Notes under the pieces: generated by a model | Database searches by the model: none | Told to the model about the DNA's origin: nothing | The model's input: the letters and a program-made list of their open reading frames with translations, nothing else | In this document: positions 33,528-42,687 of the stretch, piece by piece | Numbering within the stretch: position 1 is the stretch's first letter | Layout of the letters: every line of letters begins with the position of its first letter | NCBI RefSeq assembly: GCF_007341385.1 | Contig: NZ_VJYD01000014.1 | Location: 62,001-126,000 of the forward strand | DNA length: 64,000 bases | Reading direction: 5' to 3' | Source of the DNA: Flavobacterium daemonense | GTDB lineage: Bacteria; Bacteroidota; Bacteroidia; Flavobacteriales; Flavobacteriaceae | Position numbers and translations under genes: made by a program

Positions 33528-33535
33528 TATATTTG
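33528..33535 (+). promoter_or_regulatory. -7 element of mscS
   Basis: TATATTTG, 55 bases before the mscS ATG. The -33 region has no clear TTG. A terminator hairpin lies right after it. Confidence 0.4.
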
Positions 33536-33547
33536 CAAAATATCACG

Positions 33548-33573
33548 CCTTCTCCTTTTGAGAAGGTTTTTTT
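33548..33573 (+). terminator. Terminator hairpin in the mscS leader
   Basis: CCTTCTC and GAGAAGG pair around a 5-base loop, followed by seven T. It can end the upstream gene, but it also lies just downstream of the mscS -7 element. Confidence 0.85.
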
Positions 33574-33590
33574 ATTCTTAAAATACAATT

Positions 33591-34397
33591 ATGAGTCCAG
33601 AACAATTAAGCAGTTACGCCAATTCATTTGTACAAGTTTTAGTAGATTATGCACCAAAGTTAGTCTCTGCACTACTTGTTTTATTTATTGGTTTATATGC
33701 CATCAGATTAATAAACAGATCAATCAGAAGAATAATGGTGAAACGAAATTTAGATCCAACGCTGACTAAATTTCTCGCCGATATTTTATTATGGGCACTC
33801 CGAATTTTATTATTTGTAACCTTTATTTCAAATCTCGGAATTCCGACTACTTCATTTGTCACAATTTTAGGTGCGATGGGACTTGCGATTGGTTTATCGT
33901 TGCAAGGTTCTCTTTCTAATTTTGCAGGTGGTATGCTTATTATTGTTTTCAAACCCTTTAAAGTTGGGGATACAATCGAAGCGCAAGGCGTTGTTGCTAC
34001 TGTCTTAGAAATTCAGATTTTTGTTACCAAAATGCTTACCGGAAACAATCAAACCGTTTTTGTCCCAAATGGTGCTTTATCAAACGGAACAATCATCAAT
34101 TATTCGATGCAGGGAGAAAGAAGAGCAGATTTGACCTTTTCAGTATCATATGATTCAGACATTAAAAAAGCAAAAGAAGTTCTTCTTGATGTTTTAAATA
34201 AGAACCCAAAAGTTCTTAAAACTCCTGCACCAGAGGTTTTTGTAAAAAATTTATCAGCAAGTTCTGTTGATTTTGCGGTACGTCCTTGGGCAAAAAATGC
34301 TAACTATGGAGCTGTATTTTCTGAAACTTTAGAGAATTGCAAAACAGCTTTAGACCAAGCAGGAATTTCTGTTCAGCCGTTTACAATTCAAAAATAA
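33591..34397 (+). CDS. Small-conductance mechanosensitive channel, MscS family
   Basis: The 268-residue protein has three membrane segments, and the third (about 95-128) carries the Gly/Ala pore helix pattern AMGLAIGLSLQGSLSNFAGG. A beta domain (about 129-180) and an alpha-beta C-terminal domain follow. The channel opens under membrane tension to release solutes on osmotic downshock. Length is typical of the small form. The stop lies 8 bases from the converging tsaB. Confidence 0.93.
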   Translation: MSPEQLSSYANSFVQVLVDYAPKLVSALLVLFIGLYAIRLINRSIRRIMVKRNLDPTLTKFLADILLWALRILLFVTFISNLGIPTTSFVTILGAMGLAIGLSLQGSLSNFAGGMLIIVFKPFKVGDTIEAQGVVATVLEIQIFVTKMLTGNNQTVFVPNGALSNGTIINYSMQGERRADLTFSVSYDSDIKKAKEVLLDVLNKNPKVLKTPAPEVFVKNLSASSVDFAVRPWAKNANYGAVFSETLENCKTALDQAGISVQPFTIQK

Positions 34398-34405
34398 ATA
34401 GATTG

Positions 34406-35077
34406 TTATTTTTTAGATGGCAATGTCATCATAAAATCTTTTAAATAATAAGGCTCAAAATAAGCGACATCTACCGTGTCGCTTTTTTGATATTTATCAT
34501 AACTGATTTTACTCATTTCACGTGCCGAAGGATATTTGATTTCTTCTAAAAAAACAAAATTTTCGTTTTTTAAAACTGGCTTGCATTTTTCGGCGCAATC
34601 ACCAACAAAATAAAGCACTTCTTTATATTCAGCGAAAGATTCCTCAGAAATAATTTCTGCCTGAATAGCTCTTTCTCTTTTAAGATCAAAGGTAAAAATT
34701 TCACTATAGACTTCCATTCTTCGAGCATCAAGCATCGGGATAATTTTCCCTTCTGAAACAGAAACTCGCGAAGCTAACGTCTCTAATGTGTCAACAGCGA
34801 TCAACGGAATATTCAAAGCATAACATAATCCTTTTGCTGCCGAAACACCTATACGCAAACCTGTATAAGAACCAGGCCCTTGACTTACGGCCACAGCTAC
34901 TAAATCCTGAACCGAAATTCCAGATTCTGCAATTACTTCTTCAATAAAAACATGAAGTTTTTCGGCATGCGAATATCCTTCTTCAGCAATTTCCCTGCAA
35001 ATAATAGTTTCCCCATTTTTTGCAATTGATACTGAACAATTTTTAGTTGCTGTTTCGATGTTAAGAATAAAAGACAA
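34406..35077 (-). CDS. tsaB: tRNA threonylcarbamoyladenosine biosynthesis protein TsaB
   Basis: TsaB partners TsaD and TsaE to make the t6A modification on ANN-decoding tRNAs. The 223-residue protein shows the ASKHA-fold start ILNIETATKNCSVSIA and the conserved GPGSYTGLRIGVSAAKGL segment. I chose a TTG at 35077 as the start: the next ATG upstream (35137) lies within the preceding membrane-protein gene and adds non-family residues. With the TTG the protein begins with the usual TsaB N-terminus. The choice is uncertain by a few codons. Confidence 0.85.
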   Translation of the reverse strand: MSFILNIETATKNCSVSIAKNGETIICREIAEEGYSHAEKLHVFIEEVIAESGISVQDLVAVAVSQGPGSYTGLRIGVSAAKGLCYALNIPLIAVDTLETLASRVSVSEGKIIPMLDARRMEVYSEIFTFDLKRERAIQAEIISEESFAEYKEVLYFVGDCAEKCKPVLKNENFVFLEEIKYPSAREMSKISYDKYQKSDTVDVAYFEPYYLKDFMMTLPSKK

Positions 35078-35099
35078 TGTGTGTAATTTTATAATGTTA

Positions 35100-35372
35100 T
35101 CAAAAATTTCTAATAAAATAGCTTGAAATCCCGCCAATTAAAAGCATGAAGACAAAAAACAAAAAATAGGCTACAATAAGATTGATAGTAATAAATCCCA
35201 AATAAAGAGCGATTTTTTTAATCGATGAAAAATACACGTATTCTTCATTATAGTATTCACTATGGTAAATTCTGTAGTGTATAACTATAAGAAACAAAAC
35301 TGCTGCAACAAATCCTCCTCCTAATCCATAAAGCATTTCTGCAGAGAAACCACCATGCAACGCAATTATCAT
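35100..35372 (-). CDS. Small two-helix membrane protein of unknown function
   Basis: The 90-residue protein has two membrane segments (about 14-32 and 53-80) and a small charged loop between them with several Tyr and Glu. No family recognised. It lies between the efflux adaptor (12 bases upstream) and tsaB (22 bases downstream), all on the minus strand, and may be co-transcribed with either. Confidence 0.6.
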   Translation of the reverse strand: MIIALHGGFSAEMLYGLGGGFVAAVLFLIVIHYRIYHSEYYNEEYVYFSSIKKIALYLGFITINLIVAYFLFFVFMLLIGGISSYFIRNF

Positions 35373-35383
35373 CGAATCAATTT

Positions 35384-36676
35384 TTATTTCTTAGGAACAT
35401 CCGCTTTTTTAAGCTTCACTTTATCACCAGAATTCAAATCTTTAGAAACAGTTGTGTAAGGTCCTGTAATAACGACATCACCCGGTTTCAATCCAGACAT
35501 TACTTCAATATTAGTATCATCCTGAATTCCTGTTTTAATAATTCGGATTTTAGCTTTATCTCCAACTTTTACAAAAACACATTCGAATTTTTTATCGCTT
35601 TTCGGCGCTACTTTTTTATCTTCATTCGGATCTTCAACTTTAAAATCCTTAACAGCAGCCGTGTCCGATTTCACTACTACAGAACTGATTGGCACTGCCA
35701 AAACATTGTTTTTTGTAGTCGTCATAATATCAACAGTAGCTGTCATTCCTGGTCGGAAAGGCGAATAAGCACTTGGTTTTCCTTCTAATAAATCTTGGTA
35801 CGATTCTTTTAAAATTCGCACTTTAACCTTGAAATTAGTAACCTGATCTGAAGTCAAAGTTGTACTTGCAGAATTTGAAATACTGGTTACAATTCCTTTG
35901 AATTTCTTTTTCAAATAAGCATCAACTTCAACATTTGCTTCGTCACCAATTTTCACTTTTACGATGTCATTTTCGTTAACATCGACTTCAACTTCCATGT
36001 TGTTTAAATTGGCAACTCTTAAAAGCTCAGTTCCCGCCATTTGTTGTGTTCCTAAAACACGCTCACCTAATTCAACATTTAAAACTGAAATGGTTCCATC
36101 GGCTGGTGCATAAATCAAAGTACGTCCTAAGTTGTCTTTCGCCTCTGTAACAGATGCAGATGCACTCTGAACATTATAGTACGAACTTTGTTTTGTAGCT
36201 TTTGCAACCTCAAAAGTCGCAATAGATTTATCCCAGTCAGATTTTGATATTACTCCTTTTTCATACAAGGTCTTATTACGCTCATAACTAGCTTTTGCTT
36301 CCTTATAATTAGCTTCAGATTGTGTTAAACTAGCTTTTACCCCTGAAAGATTTGCAACAGATCTGTCTAGTCCAGATGTGTATAAATCAGGATTTATTTT
36401 CACTAATAAATCGCCCTTTTTTACCACTTGCCCTTCTTTCACGTTTAACGCAATGATTTCACCAGAAACCATCGACGCTAGTTTTACCTCAATTTCGGGC
36501 TGAATTTTTCCAGTAGCCGAAACGGTTTCAACAATCGTCGACGATACAACTTTTGAGATTTCTACTTCTTTTCCTTCATCCTTATTTCCTATTACTCCAG
36601 CTTTCGACAAACCTATTAAAGCAGCAATAATTACGATTGCGCCCCCAACTAAGAAATAAATTGTTTTTTTTGACAT
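35384..36676 (-). CDS. Efflux periplasmic adaptor (HlyD/MacA-like), copy 1
   Basis: The 430-residue protein has a single N-terminal membrane anchor (8-25), then the biotinyl-lipoyl hybrid motif, a long coiled-coil hairpin (about 100-190) and a beta-barrel domain. The segment ETVSATGKIQPEIEVKLASMVSG is the typical start of MacA-type adaptors. A distinctive Lys/Asp-rich loop follows near residues 350-370. It directly follows the TolC gene by 6 bases and belongs to the ABC export cluster. Confidence 0.88.
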   Translation of the reverse strand: MSKKTIYFLVGGAIVIIAALIGLSKAGVIGNKDEGKEVEISKVVSSTIVETVSATGKIQPEIEVKLASMVSGEIIALNVKEGQVVKKGDLLVKINPDLYTSGLDRSVANLSGVKASLTQSEANYKEAKASYERNKTLYEKGVISKSDWDKSIATFEVAKATKQSSYYNVQSASASVTEAKDNLGRTLIYAPADGTISVLNVELGERVLGTQQMAGTELLRVANLNNMEVEVDVNENDIVKVKIGDEANVEVDAYLKKKFKGIVTSISNSASTTLTSDQVTNFKVKVRILKESYQDLLEGKPSAYSPFRPGMTATVDIMTTTKNNVLAVPISSVVVKSDTAAVKDFKVEDPNEDKKVAPKSDKKFECVFVKVGDKAKIRIIKTGIQDDTNIEVMSGLKPGDVVITGPYTTVSKDLNSGDKVKLKKADVPKK

Positions 36677-36682
36677 AATAAA

Positions 36683-38065
36683 TTATTTTGCAGGAATTGG
36701 AACAATTGGAATTCCAAAATAGAATTCAAGAATTTTTATTTTAAATATATAATCGTATTTCGTTCTAATAACTTCAGACTGCGCATTAGTTAATAATGTT
36801 TGAGCTTGCGTAAAATCAAATGAATTCATCAATCCTACATCATACTTTTCTTTAGCATAATTGTAAGCCTGCTGTCTTGCTTCTAACGTTACCGTTGCTG
36901 CTTCGTACGTATTTAATGCGCCTTTTGCATTTGTAAAAGCGGTATAAACGTTACGTTGCAAATCTAAACTTTTTTGTTCTAAATCTATTTTAGATTTCTC
37001 TAAACTTACTTTATTTCGTTCAACATTATTTCTAACAGAGAATCCGTTGAAAACTGGAACATTTAATTGAAAACCAAAGTTATGTCCTTTATTATCACTA
37101 AACTGCTGGAATATCGGATCTGGACCTGTAGTATATGGCTGATTATTTGCATCCAATTTTACTTGATCGCTATAACTTGCTCTCGTATTAAAACCATAAA
37201 AACCAGTAAGAGTAGGCTGGAAAGCACCTTTAGCGATTGCAACATTTTTTTCTGCAATTTCAAGATTGGTTTGCGCCAGTTTCAACTCAGTTCTTGTTTC
37301 TTTTGCTTTGTTATAAATATCAGTTGGGCTTTGTGCCATGATATTATTTTCATCTTTTGCATTTGTATCATCAACAACATCAAAGTCAGCAAATTCTTTA
37401 AGCTGTAGAAGCTGAGCAAGACTCAATTTTGAGATCAATAAATTGTTCTCAGAAACTGCAATATTTTGTTTATCTGTTGCAATAGTAGCTTTCAAATCAT
37501 ATAAATCGCCACGTGGAATTGTTCCAGCATTTACCATTTCTTCTGAACGTTTTAAACGTTTTTCGTCAATAGCAAGTTGTTCTGTTTTGATTTTTAAATC
37601 TTCTTTATAACCTAAAATCTGAAGAAAAGCATTCGCCACATTCAACGAAATATCTTCCTGCATTTTCAATAATTGATATTGTGATGCAATAATAGCAAGT
37701 TTTGTTCGTCTGTATGTATTTTGGTTTTGCAGACCTCTGTAAATATCAACTCCAGCATTTAAACCCACAGATGAATATTGCGTAGTCTGATTACGCAAAA
37801 CCCCTGTAGTTACATCCTGGTTCAAACCAATATTCCAAGAATGTGATGCATTTCCGTTTACTGATGGAAGATATCTTCCAAATGCATCCTTTTTATTTAT
37901 TTCAGCATTTTGAACATCTAATTCCGATACTTTTATCGTAATATTATTATCCAATGCATATCGTACGCATTCCTCCAGTGTCCATTGTTTTGTCTGCGCT
38001 TGTCCTGATAATCCAAACCCGAAAAGCATGGCAAAAACTAGACTATTTATTTTATTTATTTTCAT
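36683..38065 (-). CDS. TolC-family outer-membrane efflux protein
   Basis: From the ATG at 38065 the 460-residue protein has a signal peptide (GFGLSGQAQ) and two OEP repeats. Repeated helical pairs such as AEINKKDAFGRYLPSVNGN and the C-terminal DFTQAQTLLTNAQSEV are typical. It should form the outer-membrane exit duct for the adaptors and the ABC transporter encoded beside it. An upstream in-frame start (38110) was rejected because it adds non-conserved residues. Confidence 0.9.
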   Translation of the reverse strand: MKINKINSLVFAMLFGFGLSGQAQTKQWTLEECVRYALDNNITIKVSELDVQNAEINKKDAFGRYLPSVNGNASHSWNIGLNQDVTTGVLRNQTTQYSSVGLNAGVDIYRGLQNQNTYRRTKLAIIASQYQLLKMQEDISLNVANAFLQILGYKEDLKIKTEQLAIDEKRLKRSEEMVNAGTIPRGDLYDLKATIATDKQNIAVSENNLLISKLSLAQLLQLKEFADFDVVDDTNAKDENNIMAQSPTDIYNKAKETRTELKLAQTNLEIAEKNVAIAKGAFQPTLTGFYGFNTRASYSDQVKLDANNQPYTTGPDPIFQQFSDNKGHNFGFQLNVPVFNGFSVRNNVERNKVSLEKSKIDLEQKSLDLQRNVYTAFTNAKGALNTYEAATVTLEARQQAYNYAKEKYDVGLMNSFDFTQAQTLLTNAQSEVIRTKYDYIFKIKILEFYFGIPIVPIPAK

Positions 38066-38143
38066 ATATTTTGAATGAAGCACAGCAGGCAAGCCATGCA
38101 AATTTAACATTTTAAAAACCCAAAAACTCTTTAAATAATCAGA

Positions 38144-39265
38144 TTATTTTTTACCCTTATCTCCTTCGTTGATCAAACCTTGGTTCCAGATTTTAATTTT
38201 ATCAGAATCTTTAATTCCGCTTTTAACTTGAACATAAATTCCGTCGCTAACTCCTAATACTAAATCTCTTCTTTGAAATTTTTGAGGAGCTGTTTCAACT
38301 TCCACATAAGGTTTTTGAGTTTTTTTGTCAAACTGCACAAGCGATTCTTTAATAGCCAAAACTTTGTCTGCTTTTTCTAATATGATCGATGCATTGGCAC
38401 TTAAACCAGCTCTAATAAAAGTATCTCCTTTATTTTCTAATTTGGCTTTAATTTCAAACTGAATAGCACCATTTTCTACAACACCTTTTGGAGCAATATC
38501 TGTTAAATAGGCATCGAATTTTTTATTTTCGATAGCTCCAACAGTAATTTCGATTGGCATTTTTTCTTTGATTTTACCTACTTCTGATTCGTCAATTTTT
38601 CCAATGAAAATCATTCTTCCAACATCGGCAACACTAGCAATTGTAGTTCCTTCATTAAAATTATTACTTTCAATAACTTGATTTCCAACTTTTACAGGCA
38701 CCTGCAACACCATTCCGTTAACTGTTGAACGAATTAATGTATTTGCATAATTCCCTAAAGATGTTGTTGTTCCTGTTTTTACGATATCCAAGCTTTGCGT
38801 TGCAGCCAAATAATTTTGTTTCGCTTGTTTGTAAGCCAATTGCGCTGCATCAAAATCATTTGCAGAAATTACTTCTTTTTCAAAAAGTGTTTTTTGTCTC
38901 TTATAGATTTTTTCCTGATTGTCTAATGCGATTTTAGCTGTCTGCACTTGATTTTGTGTACTGCTTACATTCGATACATTGGCAACAACTCTAATTTTGG
39001 CAATCATATCGCCGGCTTTGATTTTTTCTCCAGCTTTAATATAAACTTCTTCAATAATTCCTGAGATGTTTGGTTTGATTAAGACCTCTTCATCAGGCTG
39101 AATGTTACCTGTTGCGATCGTGTTTTTTACTATCGTTTTAATCTCTGCCTTTTCAGTTTGATAAACTATTGGCGACTCTTGGTTTTTAGCGTACAAATAA
39201 TAAAGTGCACCAAAGAAAACTATTGCAATAAAGATTAAAATGGTTACGGTTACTCCTTTTTTCAT
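38144..39265 (-). CDS. Efflux periplasmic adaptor (HlyD/MacA-like), copy 2
   Basis: The 373-residue protein has one N-terminal membrane anchor (5-25), a coiled-coil hairpin (about 95-165) and lipoyl and barrel domains. Its start IKTIVKNTIATGNIQPDEEV parallels that of the other adaptor at 35384. The two share the architecture but differ widely in sequence, so they may partner different components or form mixed rings. It lies 39 bases after the second permease gene. Confidence 0.87.
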   Translation of the reverse strand: MKKGVTVTILIFIAIVFFGALYYLYAKNQESPIVYQTEKAEIKTIVKNTIATGNIQPDEEVLIKPNISGIIEEVYIKAGEKIKAGDMIAKIRVVANVSNVSSTQNQVQTAKIALDNQEKIYKRQKTLFEKEVISANDFDAAQLAYKQAKQNYLAATQSLDIVKTGTTTSLGNYANTLIRSTVNGMVLQVPVKVGNQVIESNNFNEGTTIASVADVGRMIFIGKIDESEVGKIKEKMPIEITVGAIENKKFDAYLTDIAPKGVVENGAIQFEIKAKLENKGDTFIRAGLSANASIILEKADKVLAIKESLVQFDKKTQKPYVEVETAPQKFQRRDLVLGVSDGIYVQVKSGIKDSDKIKIWNQGLINEGDKGKK

Positions 39266-39304
39266 TTTGTTTTTGGTTTAATCGATTATATTTTGATTGA
39301 TAAT

Positions 39305-40570
39305 TTATTCTGTTCGTAAAGCGTCAACTGGCTTTACATTAATTGCGATTTGTGCAGGAATAAATCCGGCAAGCAAACCTGAACCCACTAATATTAATAA
39401 GGCAACAAATACAACTCCTAAATCTACACTTGGATTTGCAAACATAGTATTGCTGTCTGGCGGCATGGAGGCTAAAGCCATATTTAAGATGGCAATAATT
39501 CCGGTGGCGACGGCAATTCCAAACATTCCTGAAATAATAGTCAAAAAGATAGATTCTGATAAAATTTGTCCTCGAATAGCCGATGGAGTTGCTCCTAATG
39601 CTCTTCTAATTCCAATTTCCTTTGTACGTTCTTTAACTACAATAAGCATAATATTTGAAATTCCGATTACTCCAGAAATCAGAACTAGAGTTCCAACAAA
39701 ATAAGCAATGATTTTCAAGATATTAAACAAACTCTGAACTTTATTGAACTGCTCATACAAATCAAAATTTCCAACCGCTCTGTCATCTGCAGGATTTATA
39801 GAATGCAGGGCTTTAATAATTTCCAGAATTTTTGGTTTTAAATCAGTGATTGACGTTTCGTCTTTTGCTGTAAGCGCCATCCATCCTACTTTATCTCCAT
39901 AATTAAAAGCTTGCTGAAAAGTTGTAAACGGAATAAAAATATTTTTTTGCTCCTGTTCAGCATTTCCACCTTGTTGTTTAGATTTATAAACTCCAACAAC
40001 CATAAAATTTATGCCGTTAATTTTAATGTAGGTCCCAATGTATTCTTCTTCTTTTCCATAAAGTTCGCTGATAACACCTTGACCAATTACGCAAACCTTT
40101 CTTCTTTCCTGAATATCCTGTTGGTTTACAAATCGCCCTTTTATGATATCCATTGGTTGTTGCTTAATCAGTTCAGGATAATCTCCATAAATAGTAAATG
40201 CAGAAGTTTTTGTTCCTCGCACGACATTATTTGTTCCATTAAAATCTCCTAACTGATTTCTTGGCGAAACATATAATAAATCTGGCAAAGCAGCTTTTAA
40301 TGCGGTAACATCGCTATTTCTAAAATCATAACGACGCGTTTTTGGCAATCCTTTATAGGCTTTTGAAGTTGTCTGACTCCACATGAACATGGTATTTGTC
40401 GCAATTCCGTCAAAACCTTTTTTAATTCCATTTTCCAATCCATTTCCTGCTGCTAGCAGAATCACCAAAATGAAGATTCCCCAAAAAACCCCAAAAGCCG
40501 TCAAGATCGTCCTGAAAGGATTTGCAGTCAATGCCTGTAAAATTTCGTCCCAATTATCTTTCTTAAACAT
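39305..40570 (-). CDS. MacB-type ABC transporter permease, copy 1
   Basis: The 421-residue protein has the MacB/FtsX layout: one membrane segment at the N-terminus (about 22-42), a large periplasmic domain (about 45-275) and three membrane segments near the end. The block GISNIMLIVVKERTKEIGIRRALGA is conserved. It has no nucleotide-binding domain. It lies two bases after the other permease, and the ATPase is encoded before both. Confidence 0.92.
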   Translation of the reverse strand: MFKKDNWDEILQALTANPFRTILTAFGVFWGIFILVILLAAGNGLENGIKKGFDGIATNTMFMWSQTTSKAYKGLPKTRRYDFRNSDVTALKAALPDLLYVSPRNQLGDFNGTNNVVRGTKTSAFTIYGDYPELIKQQPMDIIKGRFVNQQDIQERRKVCVIGQGVISELYGKEEEYIGTYIKINGINFMVVGVYKSKQQGGNAEQEQKNIFIPFTTFQQAFNYGDKVGWMALTAKDETSITDLKPKILEIIKALHSINPADDRAVGNFDLYEQFNKVQSLFNILKIIAYFVGTLVLISGVIGISNIMLIVVKERTKEIGIRRALGATPSAIRGQILSESIFLTIISGMFGIAVATGIIAILNMALASMPPDSNTMFANPSVDLGVVFVALLILVGSGLLAGFIPAQIAINVKPVDALRTE

Positions 40571-40572
40571 AA

Positions 40573-41817
40573 TTATTCGTCTCTAAGTGCTACAATAGGT
40601 TTAATTTTGGCTGCTCTGTATGCCGGAAAAAAACCAGCCAATGCGCCCGCGAATACAAGTAATACAAGTGTTGTCAATGCGACACTGAAATCGACTTCAG
40701 GATTTCTGAAATATTCGCTCTGCACCATTGGACCAACAAATTCCAGTAATAATAAACTAGCCAGCAATCCGGTAAAACCTGCAATTGTAGTAATAAAAAT
40801 TGACTCATGAAGTATCATGGTAATAATAGAAAATGGAGATGCTCCCAAGGCTTTTCTAATTCCAATTTCTTTTGTTCTTTCTTTCACTATAATCAACATG
40901 ATATTACTTACACCAACTACTCCTGCAATGATTGTACAAATACCAACCCACCAAAAGAATAATCTTATATATAAGTTTAAATCATAAAATTGCTTCGCAT
41001 CTTTTACTGAATTATAAGCACCAATTCCGCTATCATCATCTGGCGCGACCATATTTTTACTTTTAAGAAGCGTCTTTACATCTTGAGTAAATTTTTCTGA
41101 TTCTGCCAAAGCTGCATCATAATCATTTGTTTTCTTTAGGTTAAAAGACATATAACTGATTTTATCTCCTCCACCAAAAGCTCTTTGCGCCGTAGTTCTA
41201 GGTAAATACGCTCTGGATTCTTCTCTTTCTCCTCCAGGATCTGTAAAAATCCCCACTACTTTAAAATTGACATTATTGATTGCGACTTCCTTACCTAAAG
41301 CATCTTTATCTTTAAACAAATCTGTTTTTACTTTCATCCCAATCACTGCAACTTTTTCATTGTTAGCCAAATCGTTGCTATTTATAAATCGGCCTTGAAC
41401 AACTGTAAGGTTTTCTACTGAACCGTGATCAGGATCTACTCCTCTGAATTGATAACTTGCAGATTCTTTCCCATAACTAATCGTACCGCCCCAAAAATTA
41501 TATGAAGCAGAACGCAAATCTAATTTATCATCAAATTTTTGAACCGATTGGTTATAATCACTGTTTCTAAGCTGAATTTGTCTTCCCGGATTTAATCCTT
41601 TGTATTCTTTTGTTGTCGTTCCAGACCAAACCTCGATAAGTCCGGCGGCATCGCGCTCAAACTGTTTTTCGATTCCATTCTGAAGCCCTTTTCCCGCTCC
41701 AAGCAAAATCACTAAAATAAAAATCCCCGAAGCTACAGAAACCCCAGTAAGAAAAGTTCTTAATCGGTTTTTAGAAATTGCTTCGAATATTTCCTGCCAA
41801 CGCTCAATATTAAACAT
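40573..41817 (-). CDS. MacB-type ABC transporter permease, copy 2
   Basis: The 414-residue protein has the same MacB/FtsX layout as the next gene (one membrane segment, a large periplasmic domain, three C-terminal segments) and the conserved GVSNIMLIIVKERTKEIGIRKALGA. It overlaps the ATPase gene by eight bases, so translation is coupled. Two related permeases probably form a heterodimer with the ATPase. Confidence 0.92.
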   Translation of the reverse strand: MFNIERWQEIFEAISKNRLRTFLTGVSVASGIFILVILLGAGKGLQNGIEKQFERDAAGLIEVWSGTTTKEYKGLNPGRQIQLRNSDYNQSVQKFDDKLDLRSASYNFWGGTISYGKESASYQFRGVDPDHGSVENLTVVQGRFINSNDLANNEKVAVIGMKVKTDLFKDKDALGKEVAINNVNFKVVGIFTDPGGEREESRAYLPRTTAQRAFGGGDKISYMSFNLKKTNDYDAALAESEKFTQDVKTLLKSKNMVAPDDDSGIGAYNSVKDAKQFYDLNLYIRLFFWWVGICTIIAGVVGVSNIMLIIVKERTKEIGIRKALGASPFSIITMILHESIFITTIAGFTGLLASLLLLEFVGPMVQSEYFRNPEVDFSVALTTLVLLVFAGALAGFFPAYRAAKIKPIVALRDE

Positions 41818-42511
41818 AAGATGAAGCTCTAACTTGTTCTACCATTTTATCATCGATAATTAATCCATCTTTCAGGACTACGTTTCTCTTGCACATCGCG
41901 GCAATATCTGGTTCGTGTGTAACGATCAAAATAGTTTTACCTTCATCGTTAATTCCTTGAATAAGTTCCATTACTTCATAAGAAGTTTTAGTATCCAAAG
42001 CTCCTGTAGGTTCATCGGCAAGCAATACTTTCGGATTTGAGGCTAATGCTCTTGCAATTGCAACACGTTGTTTTTGTCCACCAGAAAGCTCATTTGGCAA
42101 GTGATGTGAATGCGAACCTAAACCAACTTTCTCCAAATATTTCATTGCAATTTCGTAGCGTTCTTTTCTTTTTATGCCTTGATAATATAATGGCATGGCA
42201 ACATTATCAAGTGCGCTTTTGTAATTGATCAAATTAAAAGACTGAAAAACAAATCCTAAAAACTTATTGCGATATTTTGAAGCAATAGTTTCGTTCAACT
42301 TTTTAATTGGTGTTTTATCTAAAGTGTAACTTCCAGAATCTGCCTCATCTAAAATTCCTAAAATATTAAGAAGCGTCGATTTTCCTGACCCTGAAGATCC
42401 CATGATAGCTACAAGCTCACCTTCTTCAATATTAAAATTTATGCCTTTTAACACATGCAGTTCTGAACTTCCCATTTTATAGGATTTATGCAAATCTTTT
42501 ATTTCAATCAT
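41810..42511 (-). CDS. ABC transporter ATP-binding protein, LolD/MacB type
   Basis: The 233-residue ATPase has Walker A GSSGSGKST (38-46), the signature LSGGQ (142-146) and Walker B LLADEP (163-168). It is the first gene of the export cluster. Its layout of a separate ATPase and two FtsX-like permeases recalls lipoprotein-release and antimicrobial-peptide exporters. The presence of TolC and two adaptors argues for a MacAB-TolC-like exporter. The cargo is unknown. Confidence 0.95.
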   Translation of the reverse strand: MIEIKDLHKSYKMGSSELHVLKGINFNIEEGELVAIMGSSGSGKSTLLNILGILDEADSGSYTLDKTPIKKLNETIASKYRNKFLGFVFQSFNLINYKSALDNVAMPLYYQGIKRKERYEIAMKYLEKVGLGSHSHHLPNELSGGQKQRVAIARALASNPKVLLADEPTGALDTKTSYEVMELIQGINDEGKTILIVTHEPDIAAMCKRNVVLKDGLIIDDKMVEQVRASSYV

Positions 42512-42657
42512 GGTATTGTTAATTTTTTAAACAATAATAATATTTTTTATAAGTAAATTATGATAACAAAACGTTAATAATTGTATTTTAATATTTAGAT
42601 AAGACGGTATAATTTTGTAATTGTTACACATTTTTAAGATTATTTAATTGTTTTCTT

Positions 42658-42665
42658 AATTTTGT
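42658..42665 (+). promoter_or_regulatory. -7 element of the DUF4403 gene
   Basis: TAATTTTG, 22 bases before the ATG. A second copy is at 42611-42618. No clear -33 TTG for either. Confidence 0.35.
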
Positions 42666-42687
42666 ATCACTTTAAAAAATTGTACCA

